A stretch of 5,631 nucleotides of DNA from Acidobacteria bacterium UBA823 (GTDB lineage Bacteria > Acidobacteriota > Vicinamibacteria > Vicinamibacterales > UBA823), in the NCBI GenBank assembly GCA_002296225.1, contig DBHR01000030.1, forward strand, positions 1 through 5,631, in the 5' to 3' direction. The position numbers and the translations under genes are program-made. Below, piece by piece: positions 1 through 5,631 of the stretch. A model generated the notes under the pieces. It had not been told where the DNA came from. It did not search any database and worked only from the letters and a program-made list of their open reading frames with translations. How positions within the stretch are numbered: position 1 is the first letter of the stretch; each line of letters opens with the position of its first letter.

Positions 1-420
1 CTGATTCTGCATGAAACGCTTCGAAACAATAACCTTCACTGCGATCATCACCGTGATCGAACCCAACCCGAGCACCAGGCCAGCAGCGTAGAACTGCCAG
101 AGCGACTGCACGAGAAGGAAACTCGCCATCGCAATCGCCGATGTGATGGAAGCGATCGTAACAATGCGCCGGACACTAAATCGGTCGATGAGCGCGCCGA
201 AAAAAATGCCGAACACCGCGCCGGCACCGAATTTCAGCGTTACAACGAGCGTTACCTGCGCGCGCGTCCAGCCAAACTCGTCGATAACCGGCCCATAGAT
301 TACCGGCATCATCAACGTGGGCACGCCGAAAGTGAAGACGATGCTGAGGAATCCGGCAACAACGAGCCACCAATCGCGGGACATATGTCTAATCGCGCCG
401 AGGATGACTCCAAAGTTCAT
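1..420 (-). CDS. MFS transporter, N-terminal part (runs off left edge)
   Basis: Reading leftwards from ATG at 420-418, the frame stays open for 140 codons to base 1, so only the N-terminal part is in the window. Visible features are a short basic/cytosolic N-terminus, TM1 about residues 18-43, TM2 about 55-76, TM3 about 86-105 and TM4 about 108-131. The loop between TM2 and TM3 carries the MFS signature motif A as GALIDRFSVRR (residues 75-85, with D79, R80, R84 and R85). The segment EFGWTRAQVTL before TM2 is typical of the monocarboxylate / oxalate-formate antiporter-like MFS branch, so the expected role is inner-membrane transport of a small organic anion; the substrate cannot be told. I chose ATG 420 over an internal ATG at codon 13 because GAGG lies 7 bases upstream and the gap to the preceding stop is only 13 bases, which suggests translational coupling to the upstream NHL gene. 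Confident for MFS, low for the subfamily. Confidence 0.88.
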   Translation of the reverse strand, partial: MNFGVILGAIRHMSRDWWLVVAGFLSIVFTFGVPTLMMPVIYGPVIDEFGWTRAQVTLVVTLKFGAGAVFGIFFGALIDRFSVRRIVTIASITSAIAMASFLLVQSLWQFYAAGLVLGLGSITVMIAVKVIVSKRFMQNQ

Positions 421-427
421 GCTGAAA

Positions 428-432
428 CCTCA
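428..432 (-). promoter_or_regulatory. Shine-Dalgarno site of the MFS gene
   Basis: On the minus strand TGAGG lies 7 bases before ATG 420 and 1 base after the stop codon (436-434) of the upstream gene. Ribosomes finishing the NHL gene would stop on top of this site, consistent with termination-coupled initiation. It supports 420 as the true start. Confidence 0.6.
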
Positions 433-433
433 G

Positions 434-1552
434 TCACCTCAAGATCACGTCGAGCGGCCGACCGTCAACGCCTACGAATTCAAGGCTCGACTCGACCGGA
501 GCCATTGGCCCCGCAAGCACCATGACCTGGGTTGAGTCACCGCTGCCATCGGTATAGGGAAATAATTGTGTTGCCACAGTCGTACTGTCCGCCAAGACAG
601 GGACTTCGGTCAAGATTTCGTCCCCACGGAGATTCGTCGTCAGTTGGCGCGCTGCGACCGCGATAGGCACGTCGGACCCGACGCTCAGTGAGCCGCTAAC
701 CTGCACGCGGTCAAACAGATCGCCGAGCGAAAAATCAGTTTGCGCGCCGGCTAGGATTAACCGCTCAGCCCGATCGACTTCTTGTCCGTCGAGGTCCCTG
801 AGAATCAGCCGCACCGACGCACCATGACCGGCAGCGTTGGCAAGCACCAAATGGAACTGCGTCCGGCGGCCATGGCGAATCAGATCGGGCATCGTGTTGA
901 CCGGCACCCGTGCCTGCAAGACGCCGGAGACCGGCTCGAGAGCGCTCATCGTGATTAACCCCTCATCCCACCGCGACACCAGAGATGCCATCGAGGGCGT
1001 GACCGTGGAAATCGGATACATGACAACATAGTGCGTTCGTGGGATCAGTCCGTCGCCTGCCGGCCGCCAGACAAACGCCGTGCGCGGTTCCAGCGAGTAG
1101 CGTTCACGCTCGATCTCGCGCCCGCTGTCGTCCCTGACGGACAACTCACCAAGCGCCAGCTCGTCGTGTGGGTTGAGCAGTATGACGTCGGTTCGGTATC
1201 CGCCCCCGACCGTTACGTTGGGTAGCACCGTCGCGGGTTGAGTCGGAACTCCGTGCACCACCGGTAACACCGTGACCAGCGCGTCGCCATGCCGGTTATC
1301 CGCAACGCTCCACGCCGCGACTGACAAGGGCGCTGCGCTCTCAACATCTAGTGCCCCGGCACCCCGCAATGTGTCCGCCACCTCGCTCACATCAAGCGTC
1401 AGCCGCTCGCGGGGCGGGACTGTCCTCAACACAGCCGCCGAGCCTGTTTCCTGACGGAACTTGAATTGAACGCCCTGCGCGACATCAGTCGGATTTGTGA
1501 CAGTCACCAGCGTCTGCGCACTGTCGCGGCGGTCGACAAACACCAACGCTCG
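434..1552 (-). repeat. C-terminal tandem beta-sandwich repeats, three full and one half
   Basis: After the propellers come repeats of about 100-110 residues with alternating hydrophobic strands. Repeats 1 and 3 align at their ends: GALDVESAAPLSVAAWSV...RHGDALVTVLPV against GSLSVGSDVPIAVAARQL...LRGDEILTEVPV. Repeats 2 and 4 align at their starts: ATVLPNVTVGGGYRTDVILLNP against ATQLFPYTDGSGDSTQVMVL. The last one, residues 1160-1206 (bases 577-434), stops about midway through a repeat. The pattern resembles Ig-like or adhesion-type modules of secreted proteins in Acidobacteriota; the resemblance is from memory and no named family is claimed. Confidence 0.7.
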
Positions 1553-4054
1553 CGTCGTCGGCGGCACAATACGTGTCGCCGACTGGCTAATCAGGATGCG
1601 GCTTTCCTGCTCGGTTTGCATCTCCATTTGGACCCGGGTCCGTGTACGCATCCAAACGGCACCCGCAGCCTGACGCACAATACCGTAGCCCGACACTCGC
1701 TCCGCCGAGCGGAGCGCCAGCACCGGATCCAGCGAGCTGAATCCCACCACCCCATTGGACGGAGAGGCCACGGCATATCGGTTCTCGGGGAAGGTGAACA
1801 CCATGAGCCGCGCCCAGTGCGAATCCGCCACGTAAAGTCGCTGGTTGACGCTATCGAACGCCAGTCCGCGCGGGTCGTATAACTGGTCTTGAGCCGAAAC
1901 GTCTCTAAGCACCTGTCCGGACTGACTCACCGTGTCAGCCTGACCGAGCACGGCCACCGCCACAGGCTGGTTCACCAAGCGCTCCGGCGCCACATCAAAC
2001 ACCATCACGCGGTCGTTGCCCTGGTCGGAAACATAGAGGCGCTCTAGCGCTGCGTCGTAGGCCACACCGTTCGGAGAAACAAATCGTTTCGCGTTAATAA
2101 TTTCGCCGGCCCCCCGCTGTTCAGCTACTGGCGTCGTCGTCGTGAAGTCCGGTTGACCGATGACCCACCGCGCAGCCATACCGTTCTGCATCTGGCCCGG
2201 CATCACATCAAAGACCACTACCCGATGATTCTGGTTGTCGACCGCGAATAAACGGTCATGAACGGCGTCGTACGCTAAGTGTCCCGGTGACCTCAAGCCA
2301 TCGGCCGCCAGGCCAGGCTCCTTCAACGTGAAATCAGGCTGACCAAGAACCGCCATGGCTGAGGCGCCACTCACCAGCCGGTCGCGACGGATGTCAAACA
2401 CGAGGATACGGTGATTGCCACCGTCGGATATAAACGCCCGGCGCCGCTCGACATCCAAAGCGATCCCCACCGGCAACATGCTGGATGCAATGCCACGTCC
2501 AACATCGACGGCGAAATCGAAGCGGTCACGCCCTACATTAGAGTCCTGAGCCTCGAAATCGGGTTGTCCGAGTACGACCTCGGCCGGGTGATTGCCTCCG
2601 GGGAACAATCGTGCAGGAGCAACATCGTAAATCAACACACGGTCGTTCCACCCATCACCAACATAGAGACGCTCGTCCACCTCGTCGTAAGCGACCGCCA
2701 GCGGTACGTTCATACCGGTGATTGAACGCGTGGCCCGGGCTGTCCGAAAGTTCGCTTGTCCGAACACCCACCGTGCCTCCCGGTCAAGCACTCGGTTGTC
2801 GCGATCAAGTTGGAAGCCGAGTACGCGGTTGTTATATTCGTCGGCCACCCAAAGCCGGTGGTGCCGGCTATCAAGCGCGACGGCCCGCGCCAAAGTGGTC
2901 GTTCGTCCGTCCAGTCGGTCGTTGGCCATTCGGCGATCGAAGTCATCCTGGCCGTTATCGTCCACGTGACCAATGACATCAATCGCCGCCAGTCCACTGC
3001 GTAATACCTCGGGACGGATATCGAACGCCATGACGCGGTTGCCGCCAGGAAAGCCCTCGGAGACGTAGAGCATCTGCTTTTCCGAATCCACCGACGGATC
3101 CTTTGGAAAAGCAAACTGCGTCTGAGAAATCACCGGGTCAAAGGTTGAAAAATCAGGTTGACCAACAACAGCAAACGCCTCCAGGTTGTCTTGGAGTTTG
3201 TCAGGCGCCGCCTCAAACACGAGGATCCGGTTGTCGGGTAACTGACTCACGAACAACCGTTTGTGTAGGCGATCGTAGTCCAGCCCGCCGGGCGTAATCG
3301 ACCGCAGGCCGCGGCGTGCGTCCGGGCGCACCCGGGCACCAGCGAACCGCGGTGCATTGGTGAAGAAATCCGGCTGACCCAGAACAGCGATTGCATGTGG
3401 ACCGTTACGCAACCGACTGGGATGCACGTCGAAGACAAGGATGCGGTTATTCCCCTGGTCCGACACAAAGAGCCGCTGCTCATCAGGGTCGAGCGCAATA
3501 CCGTGTGCGCGTGTGAGCCGACCCGGTCCGAGTCCGCGCTCGCGGCTATCGAAGTCTGGCTGGCCAATCACCAGAGCCGCGTCAGGGTAATTCGTCAGAC
3601 GCCTCGGGTCGACGTCGAAAATCAGGATGCGCGAACCATCCTCAACGAACAACCGCTGAGACTGTTCATCCACGATGATCTCAGCGCCGCTGAACTTCTT
3701 CCGGCCACCGCCCTGGACCATCGTGTCGAAGTCGGGCTGACCGATGACGTGTGTCGCTTCCGGGTAGTCCTGCATTCGGTCGGGATGGACGTCAAAGACG
3801 AGGATCCGGCTGCGGTCTCGCACGAAGAGCCGCTGATGAACATTGTCCACCGCCAGGCCCGTCTCGGCACCGCCAGCACCGTCGGTGCGATTCGTGACCG
3901 ATTGTCGCCGCCGGCCGAGCAAACTGCGGTGCCCAATAACGTGGTCGGCCGTGTGACGAATGTGCCGGCCGTCTTCATCCAGCTGGTAGACGAGGATCCG
4001 GATGTTGCCTGGCTCCGGGATGAACATGCGGTGATTGACGCGATCCAGCGCCAC
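434..4054 (-). CDS. NHL-repeat double beta-propeller protein with C-terminal beta-sandwich repeats (body, after in-frame TGA)
   Basis: This is the uninterrupted 1206-codon body of a large exported protein. Residues 1-~770 hold twelve NHL-like blades of about 60-77 residues, each of the form [VIL]A[LY]D...RL[FY]VSD.GNNR[IV]LVFDV.P.RL followed by V[IL]GQPDF. NHL blades form six-bladed propellers that bind proteins, RNA or ligands; no catalytic motif is visible. A linker (about 771-834) leads to three beta-sandwich repeats (about 835-933, 939-1043 and 1047-1158) and a final half repeat (1160-1206). The first in-frame start after the TGA is GTG at 4054, and the best fit is that this is not the native start: codons before it continue the same frame back to a signal peptide at 4243. 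A protein made from GTG 4054 would lack the export signal. No cysteine occurs anywhere. Located between a coupled mscS-type gene and an MFS gene. Family call is firm, biological role unknown. Confidence 0.85.
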   Translation of the reverse strand: MALDRVNHRMFIPEPGNIRILVYQLDEDGRHIRHTADHVIGHRSLLGRRRQSVTNRTDGAGGAETGLAVDNVHQRLFVRDRSRILVFDVHPDRMQDYPEATHVIGQPDFDTMVQGGGRKKFSGAEIIVDEQSQRLFVEDGSRILIFDVDPRRLTNYPDAALVIGQPDFDSRERGLGPGRLTRAHGIALDPDEQRLFVSDQGNNRILVFDVHPSRLRNGPHAIAVLGQPDFFTNAPRFAGARVRPDARRGLRSITPGGLDYDRLHKRLFVSQLPDNRILVFEAAPDKLQDNLEAFAVVGQPDFSTFDPVISQTQFAFPKDPSVDSEKQMLYVSEGFPGGNRVMAFDIRPEVLRSGLAAIDVIGHVDDNGQDDFDRRMANDRLDGRTTTLARAVALDSRHHRLWVADEYNNRVLGFQLDRDNRVLDREARWVFGQANFRTARATRSITGMNVPLAVAYDEVDERLYVGDGWNDRVLIYDVAPARLFPGGNHPAEVVLGQPDFEAQDSNVGRDRFDFAVDVGRGIASSMLPVGIALDVERRRAFISDGGNHRILVFDIRRDRLVSGASAMAVLGQPDFTLKEPGLAADGLRSPGHLAYDAVHDRLFAVDNQNHRVVVFDVMPGQMQNGMAARWVIGQPDFTTTTPVAEQRGAGEIINAKRFVSPNGVAYDAALERLYVSDQGNDRVMVFDVAPERLVNQPVAVAVLGQADTVSQSGQVLRDVSAQDQLYDPRGLAFDSVNQRLYVADSHWARLMVFTFPENRYAVASPSNGVVGFSSLDPVLALRSAERVSGYGIVRQAAGAVWMRTRTRVQMEMQTEQESRILISQSATRIVPPTTRALVFVDRRDSAQTLVTVTNPTDVAQGVQFKFRQETGSAAVLRTVPPRERLTLDVSEVADTLRGAGALDVESAAPLSVAAWSVADNRHGDALVTVLPVVHGVPTQPATVLPNVTVGGGYRTDVILLNPHDELALGELSVRDDSGREIERERYSLEPRTAFVWRPAGDGLIPRTHYVVMYPISTVTPSMASLVSRWDEGLITMSALEPVSGVLQARVPVNTMPDLIRHGRRTQFHLVLANAAGHGASVRLILRDLDGQEVDRAERLILAGAQTDFSLGDLFDRVQVSGSLSVGSDVPIAVAARQLTTNLRGDEILTEVPVLADSTTVATQLFPYTDGSGDSTQVMVLAGPMAPVESSLEFVGVDGRPLDVILR
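1747..4054 (-). repeat. Twelve tandem NHL-type blades (coding repeat)
   Basis: Counting from GTG 4054, blade starts fall near residues 1, 67, 126, 186, 258, 320, 392, 454, 531, 593, 664 and 731. Each starts with a hydrophobic strand ending in D (ALD, AVD, AYD, AFD), then RLFV/RLYV, a turn rich in D/G/N, then NR[IV]LVFDV and, in most blades, V[IL]GQPDF. The GQPDF signature is clear in blades 2-5 and 8-10, altered in 7 (GQANF) and 11 (GQADT), and lost in 1 (GHRSL), 6 (GHVDD) and 12 (GFSSL). Blades have diverged at DNA level, so the array is old and not recently expanded. Confidence 0.85.
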
Positions 4055-4063
4055 AGACCCCGG

Positions 4064-4066
4064 TCA
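4064..4066 (-). other. In-frame TGA at codon 60 of the NHL gene
   Basis: The codons read GTG TGG TGA CCG GGG on the minus strand, with sense codons of the same protein on both sides. A single-base change from GGA, CGA, TGG or TCA would explain it. The following base is C, the context in which UGA terminates least efficiently in bacteria (established knowledge). Confidence 0.85.
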
Positions 4067-4239
4067 CCACACGCTGTGGGCGTTGGGTCCGTTGTTGGTC
4101 ACACCACCGCGGGGAGTGGGGTTACCCCACGGGTCGAACTGCAGCAGCACGTCGCTGGCCGGCTGGCCAGTTTCCTGCCCGCTGACGGGAACCACCGCCA
4201 GCCCGGCCATCGCGAACACGAGCGTCCATCGTCGAAAGC

Positions 4240-4243
4240 TCAT
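4240..4243 (-). other. ATGA stop/start overlap between channel gene and NHL gene
   Basis: The channel gene's stop TGA (4242-4240) and the NHL gene's start ATG (4243-4241) share two bases in the tetranucleotide ATGA. Such overlaps are typical of translationally coupled genes in one transcript, here linking a membrane channel with an exported propeller protein. Confidence 0.85.
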
Positions 4244-5511
4244 CGCAGCTTACCCCTGCCTCGCATCATCTGCACCGTGTCCTGGACATCCCTCCCGGAC
4301 GGGCTTTGATACACGCTGAGGCCGAACTCTGGCGCCATCGCCAGTATGTGGTCGAAGATGTCCGCTTGGAGGTCTTCATATCGAACCCAGTCCGTATCAC
4401 GGCTGAACACGTAGATCTCGATCGGCAATCCCTGGGCGCTCGGCGCAAGGTGCCGAACCAAGAACGTCATCTCCTGGCGAATCATTGAATGGTTCCGTAG
4501 GTACGCGACGATGTAGGCGCGGAACGTTCCCACGTTGGTGAGCCGCCGAAGGTTGCTGGGTCGGTTGGCATCAGCATCGTGCTCGGCCTTCCAGCGGACA
4601 AGCTCATGCTGCTTGCGCTCCAGATACGCCGCCATGTGCGGAATCTTCGCGAGCCGTACCAATGTCTCGTCGTCGCAGAAGTGGACCGAATTCATGTCGA
4701 TGTGGATCGCCCGCTTGATCCGCCGTCCACCCGACTCCGACATCCCTCGCCAGTTCTTAAACGATCCGCTGATGAGCCCGTAGGTTGGAATCGTCGTGAT
4801 CGTGTTATCGAAGTTACGGATCTTCACCGACGTCAGCCCCACCTCAAGCACGTCGCCGTCGGCGCCGTACGCCGGCATCTCGATCCAATCACCCGGCGCG
4901 ACCATCTGGTTGGCAGACAGCTGAATCCCCCCGATGAAGCCGAGGATCGGATCTTTGAAGACCAACATGAGCACAGCGGTCATCGCACCGAGTCCGCTCA
5001 AGAGCAGGACCGGCGACTTGCCCAGGACGAGCGACAGCGCGGCAATCGCGGCGACGCAGTAGATGACCAGCTTGACGACCTGCACGATGCTCGTGAACGG
5101 GACGCTACGTGACAGTTCCGACGAGCTCAGAATGTCGACGGCCGCGTTGAGCACGCCATCGACCACCAGCACCGTCACAAATAGCATGTACAGGAGACAC
5201 CCCTGCTGGATAGCCGCGCTCCATGTCTCATAGCCGTCGAGTGCCGGCACCGCGAAGTGATAGATAACGATTGCCGGCGCCAGATGCGCCAGACGATGCA
5301 CCACCCGACGCCGCAGCACGGCATCGTCCCAGTGGGTCGACGTCCGTGCCGCCAGGGTCACAACTGCGCGAACGATGACCCGCTTGGCTATGAGGTCGGC
5401 AACCAACGCCACCGCGAGGACCACAACGATGTCGAGCAATATCGTCAGCATCGCGGCGGTCTGTTCGGTTAGACCCGGTGGGACCAGCAATTCGTGAAGG
5501 GAGCTCAGCAT
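4240..5511 (-). CDS. ybdG: YbdG-type mechanosensitive channel (MscS superfamily)
   Basis: A 423-residue inner-membrane channel, close to the length of E. coli YbdG (about 415), a small-conductance mechanosensitive channel that responds to osmotic change. Hydrophobic segments lie at about residues 20-43, 75-92, 103-127, 143-163 and 166-186. The last is the pore-lining region, LLLSGLGAMTAVLMLVFKDP, followed by the MscS beta-domain entry GFIGGIQLSANQMVAPGDWIEMP (positions 191-213) and VGLTSVKIRNFDNTITTIPT (224-243). The C-terminal domain has typical YbdG segments: GGRRIKRAIHID (261-272), NVGTFRAYIVAYLRNH (326-341), GLPIEIYVFS (361-370) and DIFDHILAMAPEFGLSVYQSPSGRD (384-408). ATG 5511 is taken because an in-frame TGA lies ten codons upstream and no other start lies between; the ribosome binding site is weak. 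The gene is first in the operon, just downstream of a tRNA gene, and its end is coupled to the NHL gene. Intact. Confidence 0.92.
   Translation of the reverse strand: MLSSLHELLVPPGLTEQTAAMLTILLDIVVVLAVALVADLIAKRVIVRAVVTLAARTSTHWDDAVLRRRVVHRLAHLAPAIVIYHFAVPALDGYETWSAAIQQGCLLYMLFVTVLVVDGVLNAAVDILSSSELSRSVPFTSIVQVVKLVIYCVAAIAALSLVLGKSPVLLLSGLGAMTAVLMLVFKDPILGFIGGIQLSANQMVAPGDWIEMPAYGADGDVLEVGLTSVKIRNFDNTITTIPTYGLISGSFKNWRGMSESGGRRIKRAIHIDMNSVHFCDDETLVRLAKIPHMAAYLERKQHELVRWKAEHDADANRPSNLRRLTNVGTFRAYIVAYLRNHSMIRQEMTFLVRHLAPSAQGLPIEIYVFSRDTDWVRYEDLQADIFDHILAMAPEFGLSVYQSPSGRDVQDTVQMMRGRGKLR
4253..4257 (-). promoter_or_regulatory. Shine-Dalgarno site of the NHL gene
   Basis: AGGGG lies 9 bases before ATG 4243, inside the last codons of the channel gene. 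Together with the ATGA overlap it decides the true start of the NHL gene, placing it upstream of the in-frame TGA instead of at GTG 4054. Confidence 0.65.
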
Positions 5512-5570
5512 GAATCTACGCCGTCGATGCCAGTGCGATCACCGGCGGCCATCTTGGACACTCTCAGTAG

Positions 5571-5576
5571 ATTATG
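5571..5576 (-). promoter_or_regulatory. Possible -10 element in the leader of the channel gene
   Basis: The 97 bases between the tRNA and ATG 5511 contain, on the minus strand, GCATAATCT with CATAAT matching TATAAT at five of six positions. It lies 59 bases before the start codon. I see no good -35 box at 16-18 bases (TAATGA is a poor fit), and no hairpin-plus-T-run terminator after the tRNA, although there is a T5 run at about 5590-5594. Transcription could equally come through from the tRNA. Weak evidence. Confidence 0.25.
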
Positions 5577-5608
5577 CCGGAATTCGGTGAAAAATCATTA
5601 GAGAAAGG

Positions 5609-5631
5609 TGGAGGCGCCGCCCGGATTTGAA
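5609..5631 (-). tRNA. tRNA 3' end, probably tRNA-Cys (cut by right edge)
   Basis: The last 23 bases read on the minus strand as the 3' part of a tRNA: T-loop TTCAAAT, T-stem 3' strand CCGGG, acceptor 3' strand CGGCGCC, base 73 = T, and encoded CCA (5611-5609). The acceptor 5' strand should then be GGCGCCG. A U at position 73 is found in bacterial tRNA-Cys and tRNA-Gly; a GGCG-type acceptor favours Cys, while Gly usually begins GCGGG. The anticodon is outside the window, so the amino acid is inferred. The gene points the same way as the operon and ends 97 bases before the channel start. Confidence 0.78.

Larger units (their letters stand above)
4064..4243 (-). pseudogene. 5' part of the NHL-repeat gene: signal peptide and linker, ending in in-frame TGA
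   Basis: From ATG 4243 the frame encodes 59 residues and then TGA (4066-4064). The start is well supported: AGGGG lies 9 bases upstream, and ATG overlaps the channel gene's stop as ATGA. Residues 1-22 look like a Sec signal peptide: basic n-region (R4, R5), hydrophobic core TLVFAMAGLAVVPV, and a plausible cleavage after V-S-G before Q23. Residues 23-59 are a Gly/Pro/Asn-rich linker (DPWGNPTPRGGVTNNGPN). The frame is identical to that of the 1206-codon body downstream (4243 and 4054 differ by 63 codons), and the segment PGSVALDRVNHR right after the stop reads as the natural entry into NHL blade 1. I therefore read 4243-434 as one gene of 1269 sense positions, interrupted once. Whether it is dead, misread or sequenced wrongly is open; see findings. 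Confidence 0.75.

Noticed and set aside
2710..3114. Overlapping 134-codon minus-strand frame and several short plus-strand frames in the same stretch
   Set aside because: They lie inside blades 5-8 of the NHL frame, lack domain features and are explained as off-frame shadows.
1747..4054. Nucleotide-level tandem repeat or CRISPR-like array
   Set aside because: The periodicity is at protein level only. Unit lengths vary (about 60-77 codons) and the DNA of the units has diverged.
4020..4070. TGA 4066 as a selenocysteine codon
   Set aside because: Just after the TGA I find only a weak GCG/CGC pairing, not a bacterial SECIS stem with the usual G/U apical loop. The protein has no Cys, the family has no redox role, and the residue sits in a linker.
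4040..4243. Frameshift instead of a nonsense change at the start of the NHL gene
   Set aside because: ATG 4243 and GTG 4054 are in the same frame (63 codons apart) and sense on both sides is continuous, so no indel is needed; one substitution explains the stop.
3395..4309. 304-codon open frame on the plus strand
   Set aside because: It is antisense to the NHL gene and the end of the channel gene. Its translation shows no recognisable domain or hydrophobic pattern, and long antisense frames are expected opposite GC-rich coding sequence. The minus-strand frame carries clear repeats.
4579..5112. 177-codon plus-strand frame opposite the channel gene
   Set aside because: Highly charged, low-hydrophobicity translation typical of an antisense shadow of membrane-protein coding; the minus frame is an unambiguous YbdG-type channel.
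5609..5631. tRNA 3' end as an integration site for a mobile element
   Set aside because: No integrase, direct repeat of the tRNA end or other element signature is present; the downstream genes look like ordinary chromosomal genes.

Overview
The window reads as a short chromosomal operon, all on the minus strand, from a GC-rich bacterium (roughly 60% GC by eye). The large gene combines a signal peptide, many NHL-type blades of the 'VIGQPDF' kind, and C-terminal beta-sandwich repeats with 'DGGG.TT.+.L.NP'-like strands. In my recollection that combination is commonest in Acidobacteriota, perhaps Vicinamibacteria. This placement is inference from protein style, not from a marker gene.

Layout in transcription order (right to left). 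(1) 5631-5609 is the 3' end of a tRNA cut by the window edge, most likely tRNA-Cys (T-loop, acceptor strand, U73, encoded CCA). (2) 5608-5512 is a ~97-base leader with at best a weak promoter. (3) 5511-4240 encodes a 423-residue mechanosensitive channel of the YbdG (MscS superfamily) type. (4) Its stop overlaps, as ATGA, the start of a large exported NHL-repeat protein at 4243. That reading frame runs to 434 (1269 sense positions) but contains one in-frame TGA at codon 60 (4066-4064). A 59-residue signal-peptide/linker piece is thus separated from a 1206-residue body that can begin at GTG 4054. (5) Thirteen bases after that gene's stop, and with its own Shine-Dalgarno, an MFS transporter starts at 420. 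Its first 140 residues are present and it runs off the left edge.

The spacing (4-base overlap, then a 13-base gap) indicates one co-transcribed, translationally coupled unit: channel, exported double beta-propeller protein, small-solute transporter. A membrane or envelope theme is clear, but no specific joint function can be read from the sequence.

The main item for a second look is the in-frame TGA. Everything around it is intact: start, ribosome binding site, signal peptide, frame on both sides, and more than 1200 codons downstream. It could be a very young nonsense mutation, a sequencing or assembly error, UGA readthrough (the context is UGAC), or a stop followed by reinitiation at the GTG nine bases downstream. 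The second item is the architecture: twelve blades whose signature motif decays at blades 6 and 12, fitting two six-bladed propellers, followed by three and a half beta-sandwich repeats, with no cysteine in the whole protein.
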